Below are positions 1 to 11,970 of a DNA stretch of 64,000 nucleotides, in pieces. Numbering within the stretch: position 1 is the stretch's first letter; each line of letters starts with the position of its first letter. The translations under genes were made by a program, and so were the position numbers. This DNA is from Rhodocollybia butyracea (taxonomy: Eukaryota; Basidiomycota; Agaricomycetes; Agaricales; Omphalotaceae), in NCBI GenBank assembly GCA_015501585.1, contig JADNRY010000021.1, forward strand, positions 186,001 through 250,000, in the 5' to 3' direction. Under the pieces are notes generated by a model. The model made no database searches, was not told the DNA's origin, and saw nothing but the letters and a program-made list of their open reading frames with translations.

Positions 1-897
1 TAAGCACTCATTAGCCTATATGTTTTCATAAGTTGATTTATCTTTTGCAGAGGAAGTTTTGCCTTGTGAGTTTGTTCTAAGATCTACGGCTCCAGTTGCT
101 TCTGAACTTCATCCTTAGTGTATTTTGTGGGCATGCTGCAAAATGTAGCGCTCTATCCTATCGAAAGAGATGTGTTCTACAAGGTATGCCTTTGAATCCT
201 CTCTACAGTCCAACGTTTACGTATCGCTAGGAATACGACGACGGCGCATACTCTGTGGAAGCCTTTTTCCTTTCCTACGTTTGCCTCGAAGTTCCTTTTG
301 AGATCCTTTCTTCCCTTCTATACTCTCTTTTAGGTGACATAGCTATCAACCTCCGACGCACAATTCCAATGTACTTTATCATCGCCTTCAATTGTTTTTG
401 TATCGTCAACTGTGGCGAGTCCCTTGGCATCATTTTTAACACCCTCTTTCCAAACACGGGCTTTGCTCTCAATGTCACGAATGTGTTCCTATCCGTCGGG
501 ACGTTCATGGGTGTATGTGTTTTTTCGAGAATCAATTTGTCAAATGCTCAAGACTCTTTCCTAGGGCCTCATGAGTCTCAACATGATAGGCTTTCTCAGA
601 GGAATCAACTTCATTTCGCCACTCAAGTATGCTACGGCAAACATGATGCCATACACTTTTCGTGGGGTTACGTTTACTTGCAATGATTCGCAGAGACTGG
701 AAAACGGGGAATGTCCCTTGAGCACCGGAGAGCAAGTGCTGGATCTATACAAGCTGAATATAAATCCTGCGCCGATGCTGGCTGCGTTGGCTGCGGCGAC
801 GGTGGTTTACAGAATTGTTGCCTTTATGATCCTGAAACTCACGCGCACGGACTTCTCTTTTCTTGCTCGCGCTCGGCATACCGCGAGGGGTGTTTGA
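1..897 (+). CDS. ABCG-family ABC transporter, C-terminal part (5' end outside window)
   Basis: This is the end of an ABC transporter of the ABCG (white/ADP1-like) family, which moves lipophilic compounds across a membrane using ATP. Only part of the ABC-2 membrane domain is in the window. Joined exons read LQNVALYPIERDVFY, then YDDGAYSVEAFFLSY, MYFIIAFNCFC, NCGESLGI, ISPLKYATANMMPY and GEQVLDLY, an order known from ADP1-like proteins. Clear introns lie at about 184-230 and 513-564 (donor GTATGT after Met-Gly, acceptor CTAG, phase 0). The exon structure before 119 is less certain. The reading frame ends at 895-897. The nucleotide-binding domain must lie upstream of the window. Substrate and membrane cannot be told from this piece. 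Confidence 0.85.
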
Positions 898-976
898 CTT
901 ATTTTTGGTACATGTATATCTTGGGCTATTAACGGTAAATTCATGTAAAATACTTTGAAGTGCACTAAGCAAAACT

Positions 977-2005
977 CTACGTAGCGGCCAAAGTCTCATC
1001 AGACTGCGTTCCATCTAATCGTTCGCTCCAGTTAAAAAGTGACTTAAACTCCCCTTGTTTCCAACTTGCCAATGCCCCTAAGGCTGCGGCACCCCAGTCA
1101 AAGCTCTCATGCTCTTCGAGATTTTTTGGCCCATCCACAATTGTGATTAACCTGTTACTGAGAGGCTGAACGAATCCAGCTTCGATTGATGACTCAATCA
1201 TCTTGCGGATTGGCTCATAATAATTGAGAACATTGAGCAGCACGACCGCTAGATTAACATTTGATCAGCCCATAGTGACTAGCTCAGAGTCAACACTCAA
1301 CTCACGTTTATCATGGATCCCGATTTGTGTCCAAGTTGTCACTTCAAATACCTGCAGAATATCAAGAATCATTCGAGGGATAAGAAATTCAGAGGAATTA
1401 CCTCTTCGAAGGTACCGAATCCTCCAGGAAGGCCCAGGAATCCACAAGCGCGCTTCGCCATTTCCACCTTACGCTCGTGCATGGAATTTACGATTATCTA
1501 AGGTTGGCGTATTGCGCGTTAGCTTTCGGAGTTTCAACTAGTTTCAATCATTCATTGAAAGTCTTACCGTTTGACACTAAGTAATATGGGATGAAAACAA
1601 TCAGGATCAGCACAAGGACGACTCGGAGCTCCTGTCCTTACTTTCGCAGAGTCAGTCTCTAGCTCGACCGACTTTTTGACCCCCAAATCCTCCGGAACCG
1701 ATTTGTCTCTTTCCCCTATCTTCGCCATGGCAAACGGTATGATACCGAGCACCCTTCCACCGCCGTCCGCGGCTGCTTTAGCGACTGTACCCATAATACC
1801 AGAGTTTCCTCCTCCATAAATCAATTGTCGGTTGCTTTTAGCAATAGCAGTTCCTACAGCTGCTCACTGGGCTCAGGAGTCAATCCTGCATCAGAAATAT
1901 GGACTTACATTGTGCTGCTTTTGCATACGCGGCACGTTTTCCTATGGAGGAGCCGCAGTAAACGGCAATGGCTTGAGGTCCTTGCTCTCCAGAAGAGATA
2001 TACAT
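977..2005 (-). CDS. LOG-family protein (cytokinin-riboside monophosphate phosphoribohydrolase-like)
   Basis: LOG proteins release the free base from nucleoside 5'-monophosphates; in plants and some fungi this activates cytokinins. The start ATG (2003-2005) opens [20 protein letters not shown], matching the N-terminal strand and CGSS of the Rossmann-like fold. After a short intron (donor at about 1908) comes [18 protein letters not shown], then [20 protein letters not shown] followed by GFGTFEE. This gives the diagnostic PGGxGTxxE motif, the nucleotide-binding and catalytic signature. The last exon ([13 protein letters not shown] to SDETLAAT) is the usual C-terminal helix region. No break is seen. 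Annotations of such proteins as lysine decarboxylases are historical and wrong for this motif. Whether the substrate is really cytokinin is inference. Confidence 0.88.
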
Positions 2006-2270
2006 GGGGGAAATAAGAAAACAAGGATTCGTTACGCGCCCCTTATATTGTTGTCCACACAGTGAGATCTTACGGGCGTGGTGGGCGCGTGTTCGGTTTA
2101 TTTTCTTTTGAGTAGCGCTCGGGGAATACTATGTATAGGGCGAAGAGATGAGTCAATTTCTTTTTTAATCCAACTGCATGAACTACAATTGACTGGCTCT
2201 GACTCGTGGTGCGTTGAGATGCATTACATATACGCGACTACTGACGTATCACATAATAACACGCATACGA

Positions 2271-3520
2271 CTATCGTTTGGATTTAATACCCTTCCTTTC
2301 CGTCTCAAATCTACTTTTCTTTCTTTTCTGCGGCACCTCGCCATCGATAACCAAAGAGTCGGAACCTCTTTTCTTGTTTTCCCGGCTTCGTTCTAGGACT
2401 CCACCTCTCTTCCCTCGTTGTCGTAGTTCCTCATACCCATCTCCTCCGAGACTATGGCTTGAACCGCGACCAACATCTCTCAGAACATCTCCGAATTCAT
2501 CTTCCCATCCGCCAGCACCACCTCTTCGGCGTCCGCCTCCCTTTCCTTCTTCACCAAGACCACTCAGCCCTCCTCCAAGGGCCAAAGCCTCTTCATCTCT
2601 AACCCTGCGTCTCGCATCCTTCTTGCTCATCATCACACGGCCAAACTGATCCTCTTCAAACTCGGACAAATGCTTGAGATATTTGGCACGAGAAGAAGTA
2701 TGGTTGAGTGAAGGAGTGTTTCCAAGACCAGATGTACTTTCGACGTGAGGCATGGATCCATCCGCGTGTAAAACGGATGCGAGTGAAGTGGGTATGGGAG
2801 CGCGCTGTTGTCGTTTAGTTTTTGCAGAGGTTTGAGGAACGTAAGGCATGGGTGCAACACGAGGGGGGTGGTAGATACCATCAGTATTCGTGCTATCGCG
2901 AGTAAGGCCTTCCTCAGCCTCCTCATCGTCGTTGGCATCAAGTAAATTGTGAGGATTGGGTCGAAATGCAAGGGGATCTGACAATCCTTTGAGCAACTCG
3001 TAACATCATCATTGCAACTGACACTGACCATTGATAACGTCGCTTGCATCCGACTTTTCCTTTTGCTGTGAGGCTTTGACAAGTTTTTCAATCTGGTAGC
3101 GCATACGTCCTTCAAGTACCTTGACCTTTTCAAGGACAACTCGACCTTCGATCATATGGTCTACCATGTCTCCGAGATCTGTACCACGAGCACTACGCTC
3201 GGGGTTACTGAAAGGCTCTATTGGCCGGTCCCGGGAAGACAGTGAATGCCCTATAGCACGTCGTGTCGACACCAAAAGTAGAGACTGCAGATATGACAAG
3301 AGCACTTGATGTTTCAAAGATAGAAGCGATATTCCATCCTTGGTTTCGAGGTAAGATGGACCTCTGAACAGGAATCAGGAAAAACTCGTAAAATATTGGA
3401 GAATACATACTTTTCTTTCAGTGACTGGATAGTTTCTCGAGCAGAAACCATGCTAGATTTCATATCATCGAGTAATTTGCATACTTGCTGCGTGTCTACA
3501 GCCGCGTCTGGTGAAGACAT
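2271..3520 (-). CDS. LCP5: Sas10/Utp3/C1D family protein, Lcp5/neuroguidin-like
   Basis: Nucleolar protein of the small-subunit processome, associated with U3 snoRNP and 18S rRNA processing; the function comes from the family. Exon 1 starts MSSPDAAVDTQQVCKLLDD. After an intron with a GTATGT donor the protein continues LETKDGISLLSLKHQVLLSY, LQSLLLVSTRRAIGHSL and VKVLEGRMRYQIEKLVKA, the Sas10/C1D core with its lengthwise helices. The next exon has DPLAFRPNPHNL and YHPPRVAPMPYV, both characteristic of Lcp5/neuroguidin. The C-terminus is Gly/Arg- and Lys-rich and ends KRKKSRFETERKGIKSKR, a nuclear/nucleolar type of tail. An upstream in-frame start at 3571 is possible, but 3520 fits the family length better. 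The gene shares a short promoter region with HAT1. Confidence 0.87.
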
Positions 3521-3661
3521 GATATACCTGGAAGAAAATTGGGCGCTAAAACAATTTGTTTGTTGGGCCAAATAAAGACGCGCTTCAGCCTCTCACTTCA
3601 CCCACCGGGAACTCAGTTTCCATACGCGTTCCATTAAGGTAGTCTCATGTCAACTCACGCA
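3521..3661. promoter_or_regulatory. Short shared promoter region between LCP5-like gene and HAT1
   Basis: Only 141 bp separate the two start codons, which point away from each other. Both promoters and 5' untranslated regions must fit here or overlap the neighbouring genes. No clear TATA box is seen. Co-regulation is inferred from geometry alone. Confidence 0.5.
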
Positions 3662-5471
3662 ATGGACTGGACCACAGACTCTAATCAATGTCTTTCGATA
3701 ACCATGGGTAAACATTAGAAAATACAAGTGGCATAGTTCTGACTTTGCATTCTTGAATTAGTGCGGTCTTCAGAGGACACGAAAGCTTTGAAAGATGGAG
3801 AGTCGTATCAAGACTTTCATCCAGCTTTCACGTATCCGGTTTGTGTCCTCGAAATTTGAATTCATCTCGCACCTCACCCGGTCAGGCAGATTTTTGGCGA
3901 AGAAGAGAAAATATACGGCTACAAAGACCTTACCATCGATGTGTGTAACTTATCGGTGTCAAAATATCAGCTAATTTCTCGTTAAACAGCTCAAATTCGC
4001 GTCGGGTTCCCTAAAGCAGTACCTTTCGGTGGGATGGTCGGACAAACTTAAATCAGCAGATACAGTGGACAACGTCGATGGAATTATTCGTGAATATCTT
4101 CCCGAAGGTACGCCATGGAGCGAGTTTACCTCCTGCAGTTGCAATGATACATTTGATTTTAGATATTGAAACCAGTGAAGGAGCGTTTCAAGCTCAGGTA
4201 GAAGATGCCAGTTCTTTCAAGCCTTTGGGAGAAATGATCTACTCGTATACGCGCTCTGCTTCAAAAGGCAAGGGAAAAAATGTTGTGCCGCTCAACCCGG
4301 ATGATGAAGATGCCATTGTGTATGAAGTGTACCACGTACGTGACTATCTCTTGTTTGCTTAATGCTGTCGAGCCTAACGCCTCTGTAACAGTGCACGCTG
4401 GACACTCCTGGTTTCAAGGAATACCATCGACGAATGCAGATTTTCATACTTCTTTACATTGAAGCAGGGTCCTACATCAACGAAGACGAAGAGGGTTGGG
4501 AGTTCGTCGTGTTGTACGATTACATTTCTCCATTGTACATTTTACCACAATCTGATATACCTCACGATAGGTTCGAAAAGCGAAAACGACGCGATTCCTC
4601 TCATATTTCAACATATCACTTTGTTGGCTACTCTTCCCTGTACAACTTTTATTACTTTCCTGAGAAAGTAAGACTACGGCTGAGGTTCGGACTAGTGTTG
4701 CTACCTTTACTCAAACAGCTCATTATGGATGATATTTACCTAGCCAATTTGTTATCCTCGGACCGTACCAGAGAAGTGGACATGGATGTACGTCTATTTG
4801 CTTCCACCATAATCAAAAGATTGTCTAACACTTTCTGGGTAGCTGAACTATATAAATCTATCTACCAATACGTCCTATCCCAACCACGGATAGGTGAACT
4901 AACCGTAGAAGATCCAGCAGAAGCCTTCGAAGATTTACGAGACAAAAATGATCTGAAAATGCTTCTTTCGACGAAACAGTTCATGGAAGAAGGGTTCGGC
5001 TCAGATGGGCTTTCACATGGTGGTGGTCGGGTCGGTAAAGTGGGTAAAGCGTTGAGCAGTGGTAAGAAAGGTAAAATGGGTCCTCCAGTAGAGAAAGGGT
5101 GGGCAGAAAAGTGGAGGTTGAAGATGAAGATTGCTGGAGTGAGTGTATGCTACATTGTTTTGATGGTCGATAGAGCTGAACCATGTCCATGTTGCAGCGT
5201 CAATTCCAGCGACTTGTAGAGATGCTCATCCAAATGCACTCGGACCCTCTAGATGCCCGCGGATTGAAGGCCTACAGGCTACAGGTCAAGGAGCGGCTTT
5301 ATAGGTTTAATTTTGTAGGTGTCTTTGCGCTTCCAAGGCCTTGTTATTCATAATTTTGGTTTGCAGGAGGTGCTGGCGCAGTTGGAGAAAGAAGAGCGTT
5401 TAGAAAAGCTCGAGGAGACTTTCCAGAGTGTCAGAGAGGACTATAACCGTATACTGAAGTTAGTTTATTGA
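3662..5471 (+). CDS. HAT1: Histone acetyltransferase type B catalytic subunit Hat1
   Basis: Hat1 acetylates newly made histone H4 (Lys5/Lys12) before chromatin assembly. The start MDWTTDSNQCLSITM is split by an intron at 3708-3761. Later exons give FHPAFTYPIFGEEEKIYGY, LKQYLSVGWSDKLKSADTV and FILLYIEAGSYINEDEE, all of the Hat1 N-terminal domain. The acetyl-CoA site is assembled across introns as SQFVILGPYQRSGHGSELY, with the loop QRSGHG. It is followed by DPAEAFEDLRDKNDLKML and a C-terminal helix ending FQSVREDYNRILKLVY. About nine introns were joined and every junction keeps frame, so the gene appears intact. The pseudo-continuous reading through the intron near 4670-4730 is not coding. Confidence 0.92.
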
Positions 5472-5718
5472 GTAATGTACCTTTAGGCTGTACCATGTAT
5501 CATTTGAAATTGGAGGTCAAAGCGACTGTCAGACTTCCGGAAATGGAAATTGTCACTCATTCACTAACTAATTCTTCTTCCATTTACCATCATGTTCGAG
5601 CATCGCTATTAGACTATACGAACGTTAAACCCACAATATTCTATCATTCTACGCCCATTCCCTCTACGCCATCCATTCTTTATGACACACAATACTACCA
5701 ACTGGAACCACGTCGCTA

Positions 5719-6440
5719 ATGGACCTTTTCCTCGTACCCAACAACCCAGAAAACACTGTACTGGTCTCTACCAACGGTGTTGCCCATTACCAAATCGCTA
5801 CAACCAAAATCTCACATGGGCGACGCGTATCCAAGATTCAGCGGCCAGCCGAGTCGGAAGAAGCCAGTGTCGTAGCCGAAGTTGATTGGGGGAATTGGGA
5901 CAAACCAACCGTGGTTCGAGATTGCCCGACGATCAGAAAAAACGCGGGATGTGGAGTACTTGCATCTGACTTTTTGTATAAAAAGCATCAGTTTAGCTCG
6001 TGAGTCCTGAGCTTTTCTAATGGCGAGGAGTCGAGACCCAATAAACCCTTTTCAGCTCTCGATATTTCCTAGGTGACGATATGATTGAGTATCGATGGAA
6101 GTTTGTAAAAGGCGTTGGATGTGTAGTGAGTGTCGTTCTTCGAAATTTTGACTGGTGACTGATCTCTGACCGTCTATACTTTCAGCTGATACGTTGCGAT
6201 ACCGAAGAAGAAGTTGCTCGATATTCCTTCGCGCTCAGTAAGGAAGGCCTTTATGCCGGCGAAAGAAAATCGCGGCTTCGTATCCAGCCTTGTTCAGTGG
6301 AACTAGATTTAATCGTCGTTTCGTTCTTGATCATCTTGAAGAAGAGGAGAGAAAAGATTGGAGCTGATAATTTGCTTTGTGCGCATGATGAAGATCCTCA
6401 GGGAGATGGCGGCGGAGATGGAGGAAGTGGAAGTGGGTAG
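5719..6440 (+). CDS. DUF6593-domain protein
   Basis: A small protein of a family abundant in Agaricomycetes and without known function. The start MDLFLVPNNPENTVLVST is typical of DUF6593. The upstream ATG at 5682 lies in another frame and was not used. Three exons join as HQFSSSRYFLGDDMIEYRW, then KFVKGVGCVLIRCDTEEE, then SRLRIQPCSVELDLIVVSFL near the C-terminus. The last part is a short beta-rich segment followed by basic residues and a Gly/Asp-rich tail. The W-K-F and E-L-D positions fit the family's single beta-rich domain. There is no signal peptide. It lies 247 bp downstream of HAT1 in the same direction, probably with its own promoter. Confidence 0.8.
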
Positions 6441-7043
6441 AGTGTTTTTTTTTTCTTATAGAGGTTATTCATTCATGGGTCTGTATAATTTGGGCACTAA
6501 ACTATGTACAGTATATTAATTGGGGACATCCAGAAGACTGATTCTTTCTCTTGGACAAGGGCGACTTTTGAACGAGAACCGGGGAACGATTATTCTCCAA
6601 TTCTGATCTCAAGCGCTACAGAATAAAGATAAGAGACGCTCGGCTAAGCATGGCTAAGCAACTTGTCTTCCAAAGCTTCGTGATCAAATCTTAGCCTTTG
6701 CTCCCAAACCAGCGGAATATGTTCTTGTGGACCAACGAAGAAAAGCTTACTATCGAAGATATCAAGCACTACGTCTTCAAAAGTGATCTCGTTTGATTGC
6801 GCGATTCACGAATCTTGTGTAGCTGCAACATCGAAAGGCTTTTGGTGGGGGCACATCCAATGCTATGAATATATCCCAATGGAACCACGCCGTTTAACCT
6901 ACCTGGTAAGTCTTGTTGTATAACTTGCACTGCCGATTAGTATCTTTGTTTCAGTCGGACTGAAGCATTTTCAGAACAGATAGCACGAAATTCAATACAA
7001 ACAATGATGAAAAGAAATCATTAGAGTACAAGGGTTCCTCACG
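6441..7043. other. Intergenic, with a possible minus-strand coding remnant
   Basis: No complete gene is seen. On the minus strand, about 6644-6800 reads as an open C-terminal-like stretch (FEDVVLDIFDSKLFFVGPQ, ending EDKLLSHA with a stop at 6644-6646), but no start or supporting upstream exon could be joined to it. It may be a remnant of a lost gene or chance. The rest is AT-rich 3' flank of the two convergent genes. Confidence 0.25.
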
Positions 7044-8001
7044 TTAAGTACCGTTCACTAAGGGTGCGCGTTCAAGATCATTGCCATGAGCTCTTGTCCT
7101 TTCCCTAGAGAGGATGAAGAGGTCATAGGCACTCTTGAATACCCAGACGAAGGAAAGCAGCCAGAACACAAATGTAAGCCAGCGCACAAAGGTAGAGTGT
7201 TGTTGCTCAAAGATGGCAAAGAGCAACGCGGAGATGACTATGGTTGCAACAATATCTCCATCCGGAGTGTAAAAGGCGTAGGCCGCTGCAGTGGCTTCGA
7301 GAAAAAGCCTATGAAAGACAGAGATTTGGTGAGAGCTCTGGGAGAGGAGACAGCACTTACAAAGCCAGAAATATCGAAAACTTTGTCCCAGCTCCGAACT
7401 GCAGATTGCTATCGAAGGCCTCGAAAGCGGCAAGAACGACAAGAAAGGTAAACCACGCATGGCACACAGAGAATGGAATGTGTACAAAAAGCTGGTCAGC
7501 CGCTGACTGAAGAAGGTATTTTTTCTTGATGAGGTAGTAGATATGAGTTACTGTGGCATAGATGAGGACGGCAAAGATGAAGGCTACACCGTAAGCGCGA
7601 GCTACTCGTAAATTGAGGTAAATGATGTTCAAGACGCCGAGGACAGGAAGACGCCATGAGATACCGTTGATGATGGCCTGCTTTCCACTGAGGAAGAATT
7701 GATAGATCATAGTACCAAGGAGGAGAACGTCGATGACATTCCTGTAAGAGAATCAGGGTTTGAGCGTGTTACGAGAGAAGGATTCAGCAGACCAGATCTG
7801 GTACATCCAGGAGATGGGAGATAGGTGCGTGATGTAGCGCGTTTTGGAGGGGTCAAGATAGATGTTTAAGTTGGAAGCAGCATATACGATGACGTTCACA
7901 ATCTTGCGGCGTGGGGTCAGCAAAGGCTAACAGTAATGAGTATACCATGTACTGACATCGAGATAATTTCTGTCAGTGAAATCATCCCATGGATGGGGCA
8001 T
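7044..8001 (-). CDS. Polytopic membrane protein of unknown function
   Basis: The start ATG (7999-8001) opens MPHPWDDFTDRNYLDVSTW. Four further exons join in frame: IVNVIVYAASNLNIYLDPSK, ITHLSPISWMYQIWNVIDVL, a long exon with GISWRLPVLGVLNIIYLNLR and HIPFSVCHAWFTFLVVLAAF, and a last exon with YAFYTPDGDIVATIVISAL and ending LERAPLVNGT. About six to eight hydrophobic helices separated by short loops can be counted, roughly 290-300 residues in all. The Trp-rich N-terminal part recalls fungal TspO-like or DUF1774-type proteins, but this assignment is uncertain. No signal peptide or catalytic motif was recognised. The gene looks complete. Confidence 0.75.
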
Positions 8002-8458
8002 TGTGGTTCGTAGATATGGGAAGACACTACGCGGCGTTTCAGCAACTGCGAGTGGCAATCAATCACTAATAAATTTCTAACGCTCATAAGTACTCAATTG
8101 AAAAACGGAAAAAGCGCGGCACGTTAGCAGCAGTGTGGAGAGTTGAATCTAAACAGATAGTACTTGGAAGATAAAAGCTGCAGCCACGTTTCTATGCTAT
8201 AATATCTGCGAACGAGTTGGAGTACTAGTAGTAAGCCTGAACCTGGAGTAAGTACTAGGCTATCACGTGTTCCTTTTGAAGCTCTCTCTTCGCACCGCCT
8301 CCCAACGCATCGAATATAATTCTTCCGTTTATACCTCTGATGTCGGGCGAGCTCAACGCTATTCAACTGATATTAATCTCGCGCGAGGCAACTAAGAGTT
8401 TACCCCTGTTTTTGCTGCATTAACTAGGCATCAGCGGTGGACTCAACGATTCTTCCTG
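8002..8458. other. Intergenic region
   Basis: Divergent promoter region between the membrane protein and the Mug135-like gene. No gene, strong repeat or convincing regulatory motif was recognised. Confidence 0.4.
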
Positions 8459-9006
8459 ATGATGCCGACTCCCGAGATAGGTGAAATCGCGAAATACAGT
8501 AGTGAGGCTCTGGCCAAACATGCGCCTAACGGTAAGTTATGCCATCTGAGAAAAAACTCCATGTGCTAACCATATGGTTTTTGCATGTATCTTTCCGGCC
8601 TGGTTCAGGACTGCCATTGATGAAGCTCTTAGGAAGGCTCTTAAGGAGGCTCTAGATCCTGTGAAACGTGAAATGCATATCCAAGGGAATATTTCGAAGG
8701 GCGATGGATCATTAGTCAATTTCGCACCAATTGAGAACAACGAGGGTGAACTCTATGAGGGCCAGGAGGTATGTTCTTCAACTCAATCTCCTGGCAGATG
8801 TTCTGTAATTTGATCATCGTCACATCCAGCCAGCTCTCATCAACGCCGCAACCATAGCAAGTTTGGATCTGGCGCAGACCAATGGCTGGTTCAACTACTA
8901 TCATCCTAATGTCAATGTAAACCTACCTGAACTCAGTATGGCTGTTAAACAGACTCAGATCGCACAGTATATTGGCTGCACGGTTTGCCTTCTAGGATAC
9001 AGATGA
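8459..9006 (+). CDS. Mug135-like C-terminal domain protein (tentative)
   Basis: Exon 1 begins MMPTPEIGEIAKYSSEALA and a later exon reads ALRKALKEALDPVKREMHI, then SLVNFAPIENNEGELYEGQE. An intron with donor GTATGT and acceptor CCAG joins this to PALINAATIASLDLAQ, WFNYYHPN, and a stop at 9004-9006. The pattern of an alpha-helical first half, a V-x-F strand, and P-A-L-I followed by I-x-x-L and a Y-Y segment resembles the Mug135-like C-terminal domain common in agarics, whose function is unknown. The first intron is uncertain: the obvious acceptor near 8609 breaks the frame and a later acceptor near 8624 restores it. The gene may therefore be mis-modelled or slightly damaged. Confidence 0.5.
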
Positions 9007-9357
9007 ATATTACTTTGTAAACCTGTAAAATCCACACATACATTCTCTTTCGATGGCAATTTGGCAATTTGATACAGCTCTCGATAATATTATTAATAAT
9101 GTACAACTGTAGATGGCTTGCATGTACAAATCTCAAAGCGACAATAAAGCCAACAATAGTCTTCAAACTTATACCTTAGACAGTCGGAGGCCTTCGTAGA
9201 AGTTGGGGTGGAGACAGTATTACCTTCAAATGCGGATGAGTCCTGACGGCAAGAAGTCATAGCTGTTGACCACACGGCAAGCTTAAACAGATGAGAAGGT
9301 GAGGCGGACCATTGGGATACAATAGTCGGATTTTTACCGCGCATATATTCTGGTTAA
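9007..9357. other. Intergenic region, convergent 3' ends
   Basis: AT-rich sequence between the Mug135-like gene and the 3' end of the P450 relic. No gene is supported. Confidence 0.4.
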
Positions 9358-11690
9358 TCACAATTCTAGAACTAAAGATACTTTGAGTGGCATCGACACC
9401 GCCTTTCCGTCCGCAAACGGCTGCACGGTTGGACATAAATGCCCAACGATCTTCGCCTCCGTACATTCAAATTGAAAGGAGCGTACAACAATGGCAATAA
9501 TTATTTTAAGTTCCGATAATGCTAAATGAAAGAAAGTTCAGAGAAGCGCTGGATACTAAGATGATGCGAAAATAATATATGTAAAACTCACCGAGTCGAT
9601 AGCCGATACAAGTTCTTGGCCGTCAGCTGCATTTAGTATTTAGCACAGAGCACATCAGCCAGTCTACCCGACGTCTCTAAAAAGTAGTACAAGATACCAC
9701 TTACAAAATGAAGACACTCCAACCCAGGGTCCATGGGGAAGTTTATCTGCGGGAGGAACACCTCCAGGTTCAATCCATCGTTCAGGAATGAATTCGTGTG
9801 CGTTGTTTCCCCAGACTTGTTTATTGACGTTGAGAAGAGCCCAAGGAATTCGGAACACCTGAGATTGAGTCAAATTCACTTACAACGGTAGGTAGAATGG
9901 TTGAAACAAACCTGTCCAGCCTTAACTGCAAACGAGGACAATGGTTCTCCGTTCTCAGTAAGGATAGTTTGTGAAAGAGGTATCATATCGTCTTGAACAG
10001 CTATACGCTCGGCGGGTCGAGTGACGGGGTGCAAACGTAACCTGAAGTTGAATAGTACTCGAATTTTCAAGGCAGAGTTTAAGACTTGGAACAACATACC
10101 CCTCTTTTACTACAGCATTGAGATACTCAAGTGCACTGATACTGTCATAGTCAGGAGAGGCCACAGTTAAGAGTTCATTCCGGAGTTTGTGTTGAATCGC
10201 GGGGTTCCGGGCCAATTCAAGCAGTATAAATTCAACGGTGACTGCAATTGTCTCATACCCGGCTATCCTGCACAGTTCATGAGCCACAGCACACGATTAG
10301 TATGTACTAGAAGATTTCGCTCAACGCACATGAAGATTGTAATCTATCAAAGGAAAAATAAATACAATGAGCAAAGTGTGGCGGTACAAGCAGCGACACT
10401 TACATTGTCAAGAATTTCAGTGGTAGTTAGTCGAATTTCTGAATTTTCGTGGCAATCGTTGACCAGAATAGACAATATATCATTACCACGAAGCACGTTT
10501 GGGTTTTTGAAGTTGTCTGATATAAGTCTTCCTGCGAGTTTGTGAACGAGCTGCCTCACCACGCTGTCTGGAAGAGCTGGTATAGGTAGCGAGGTAATCC
10601 AAGGGAAAACATTAATCAGGATAGGTGCCATGAACCCTGTAAATGTCCGCAGCGTAACGACGTCTTGATGCCAGGCAGATCTGATTGCTTTCGTTTCCGT
10701 ACTCTCGAAATCATGTCCGAAACCGACGCGGCCTATGATATTTAGACTGAGAAACGCAAACGTACATAAATGAGATTTTCTTGTGTGGAAACTTACGCGC
10801 AAACAGATATGACAGGAACAATATCTACGACTTTGGCGTCGGTAACTGTTAAGGTAGAACGAAGATTTTGGGTCATCTGATACAACATATGAGTAAAGTT
10901 TGCTGCTTATTGATACGTAGATTGACCTTCTCTACGCAGGAGACTATATCGTCAGTCATGGCCTTAACAGCACCCGATCTTAGCATGTTTTAGCATAAAC
11001 TTTTACCATAGGAGGGAGAGATGAATCTATACGTACGTGAATGCTGGCGACAGCAGTCTGCGCTGGTATCTATGGTCTTCACCTTGAGCCCATGCAATAC
11101 CCTTTCCAGCAAGTTTCTCGACGAGTCGCAGAAACGTCGGTGCTACCACTAGACACGCATATGCAAGGGAACAATATTAAGCATTCGAAAGACAACGGAA
11201 GGCTTGAAAGAATGCACCATAGTATTGGAGTTTTGGAATATGTGTTGAGCAGCGGAACTATCTCCCACGACAACCTAGTATCGAAAGACAAAAGCTTAGA
11301 CTTATCTTATATGAACATTGTACTATTGAATGGCACATACGATATCGGATTGAAATAGCGCTGCTTTAATCCTATACACAAGCCCGAGTGATGCTGCCCA
11401 TCCGAGGTACATTTCAGAAGCCTCATGCTGAAAGATTGTAAGCTCATGTCCCCATATCCAGCTTGTTTGCTTTTGAGGTCTGGGGTGTCAGTGGATTTCG
11501 TGTGAAACAGTCAGAGAAAATTGATTACAGGAGAAGCTTACAGGCATTGGAAGCTCGTGTGCGGCGCTCCGCTTTCGCTGTACATATCTCCAGAAGAAGT
11601 AGGACACCCAAGGATAAAAACACTGAAAGGGACCGTGTAGCAGTTGTTGATCATTGCGAGAGGTGTCGAGAGAGTGACGTTAAACGATTC
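9358..11690 (-). pseudogene. Cytochrome P450, frame-broken paralogue of the P450 at 23772-26214
   Basis: The whole P450 can be traced exon by exon on the minus strand against the intact copy: YFFWRYVQRKRSA (exon 1), TIFQHEASEMYLGWAAS, VVVGDSSAAQHIF, AWAQGEDHRYQRRLLSPAF, FGHDFESTETKAIRSAWHQ, the I-helix segment IAGYETIAVTVEF, LRLHPVTRPAERIAVQDD, HEFIPERWIEPGGVPP and ELKIIIAIVVRSFQFE, with a stop at 9358-9360. Three single-base frame breaks are visible relative to the intact copy: one in exon 1 near 11608 (a missing base in a CCC run on the plus strand), one extra base near 11461-11477, and one missing base near 9620 just before the heme cysteine (RTCIGYRL reads out of frame). The I-helix has AGYETI in place of the usual AGxETT. 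Exon 1 lacks a clear ATG. Sequence error at each site cannot be excluded. Confidence 0.75.
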
Positions 11691-11970
11691 ATCAATGAGG
11701 TTCAATTCATTGTACTATCTGAGAATGTACATGAGATACAATTTAGAGTTCAATCTAGGCAAGTTCAGCACACATGACCTCTGGTAGTTCAAAGTTTCAG
11801 TAAGATTCAAGTAAACTCCTTCAATATTTCGAAGATGGTTAAGAATGTCGCGTTGAAGAAAGGCTCGAGAGACCTGAAAGCGCGAACTGCCGAGACTACG
11901 AGAGCGGGAGATGGCTGTTCAACAAAATTCTCGGGCCGGTATGAAAACAATTTAGACGCCTGCATTGGCG

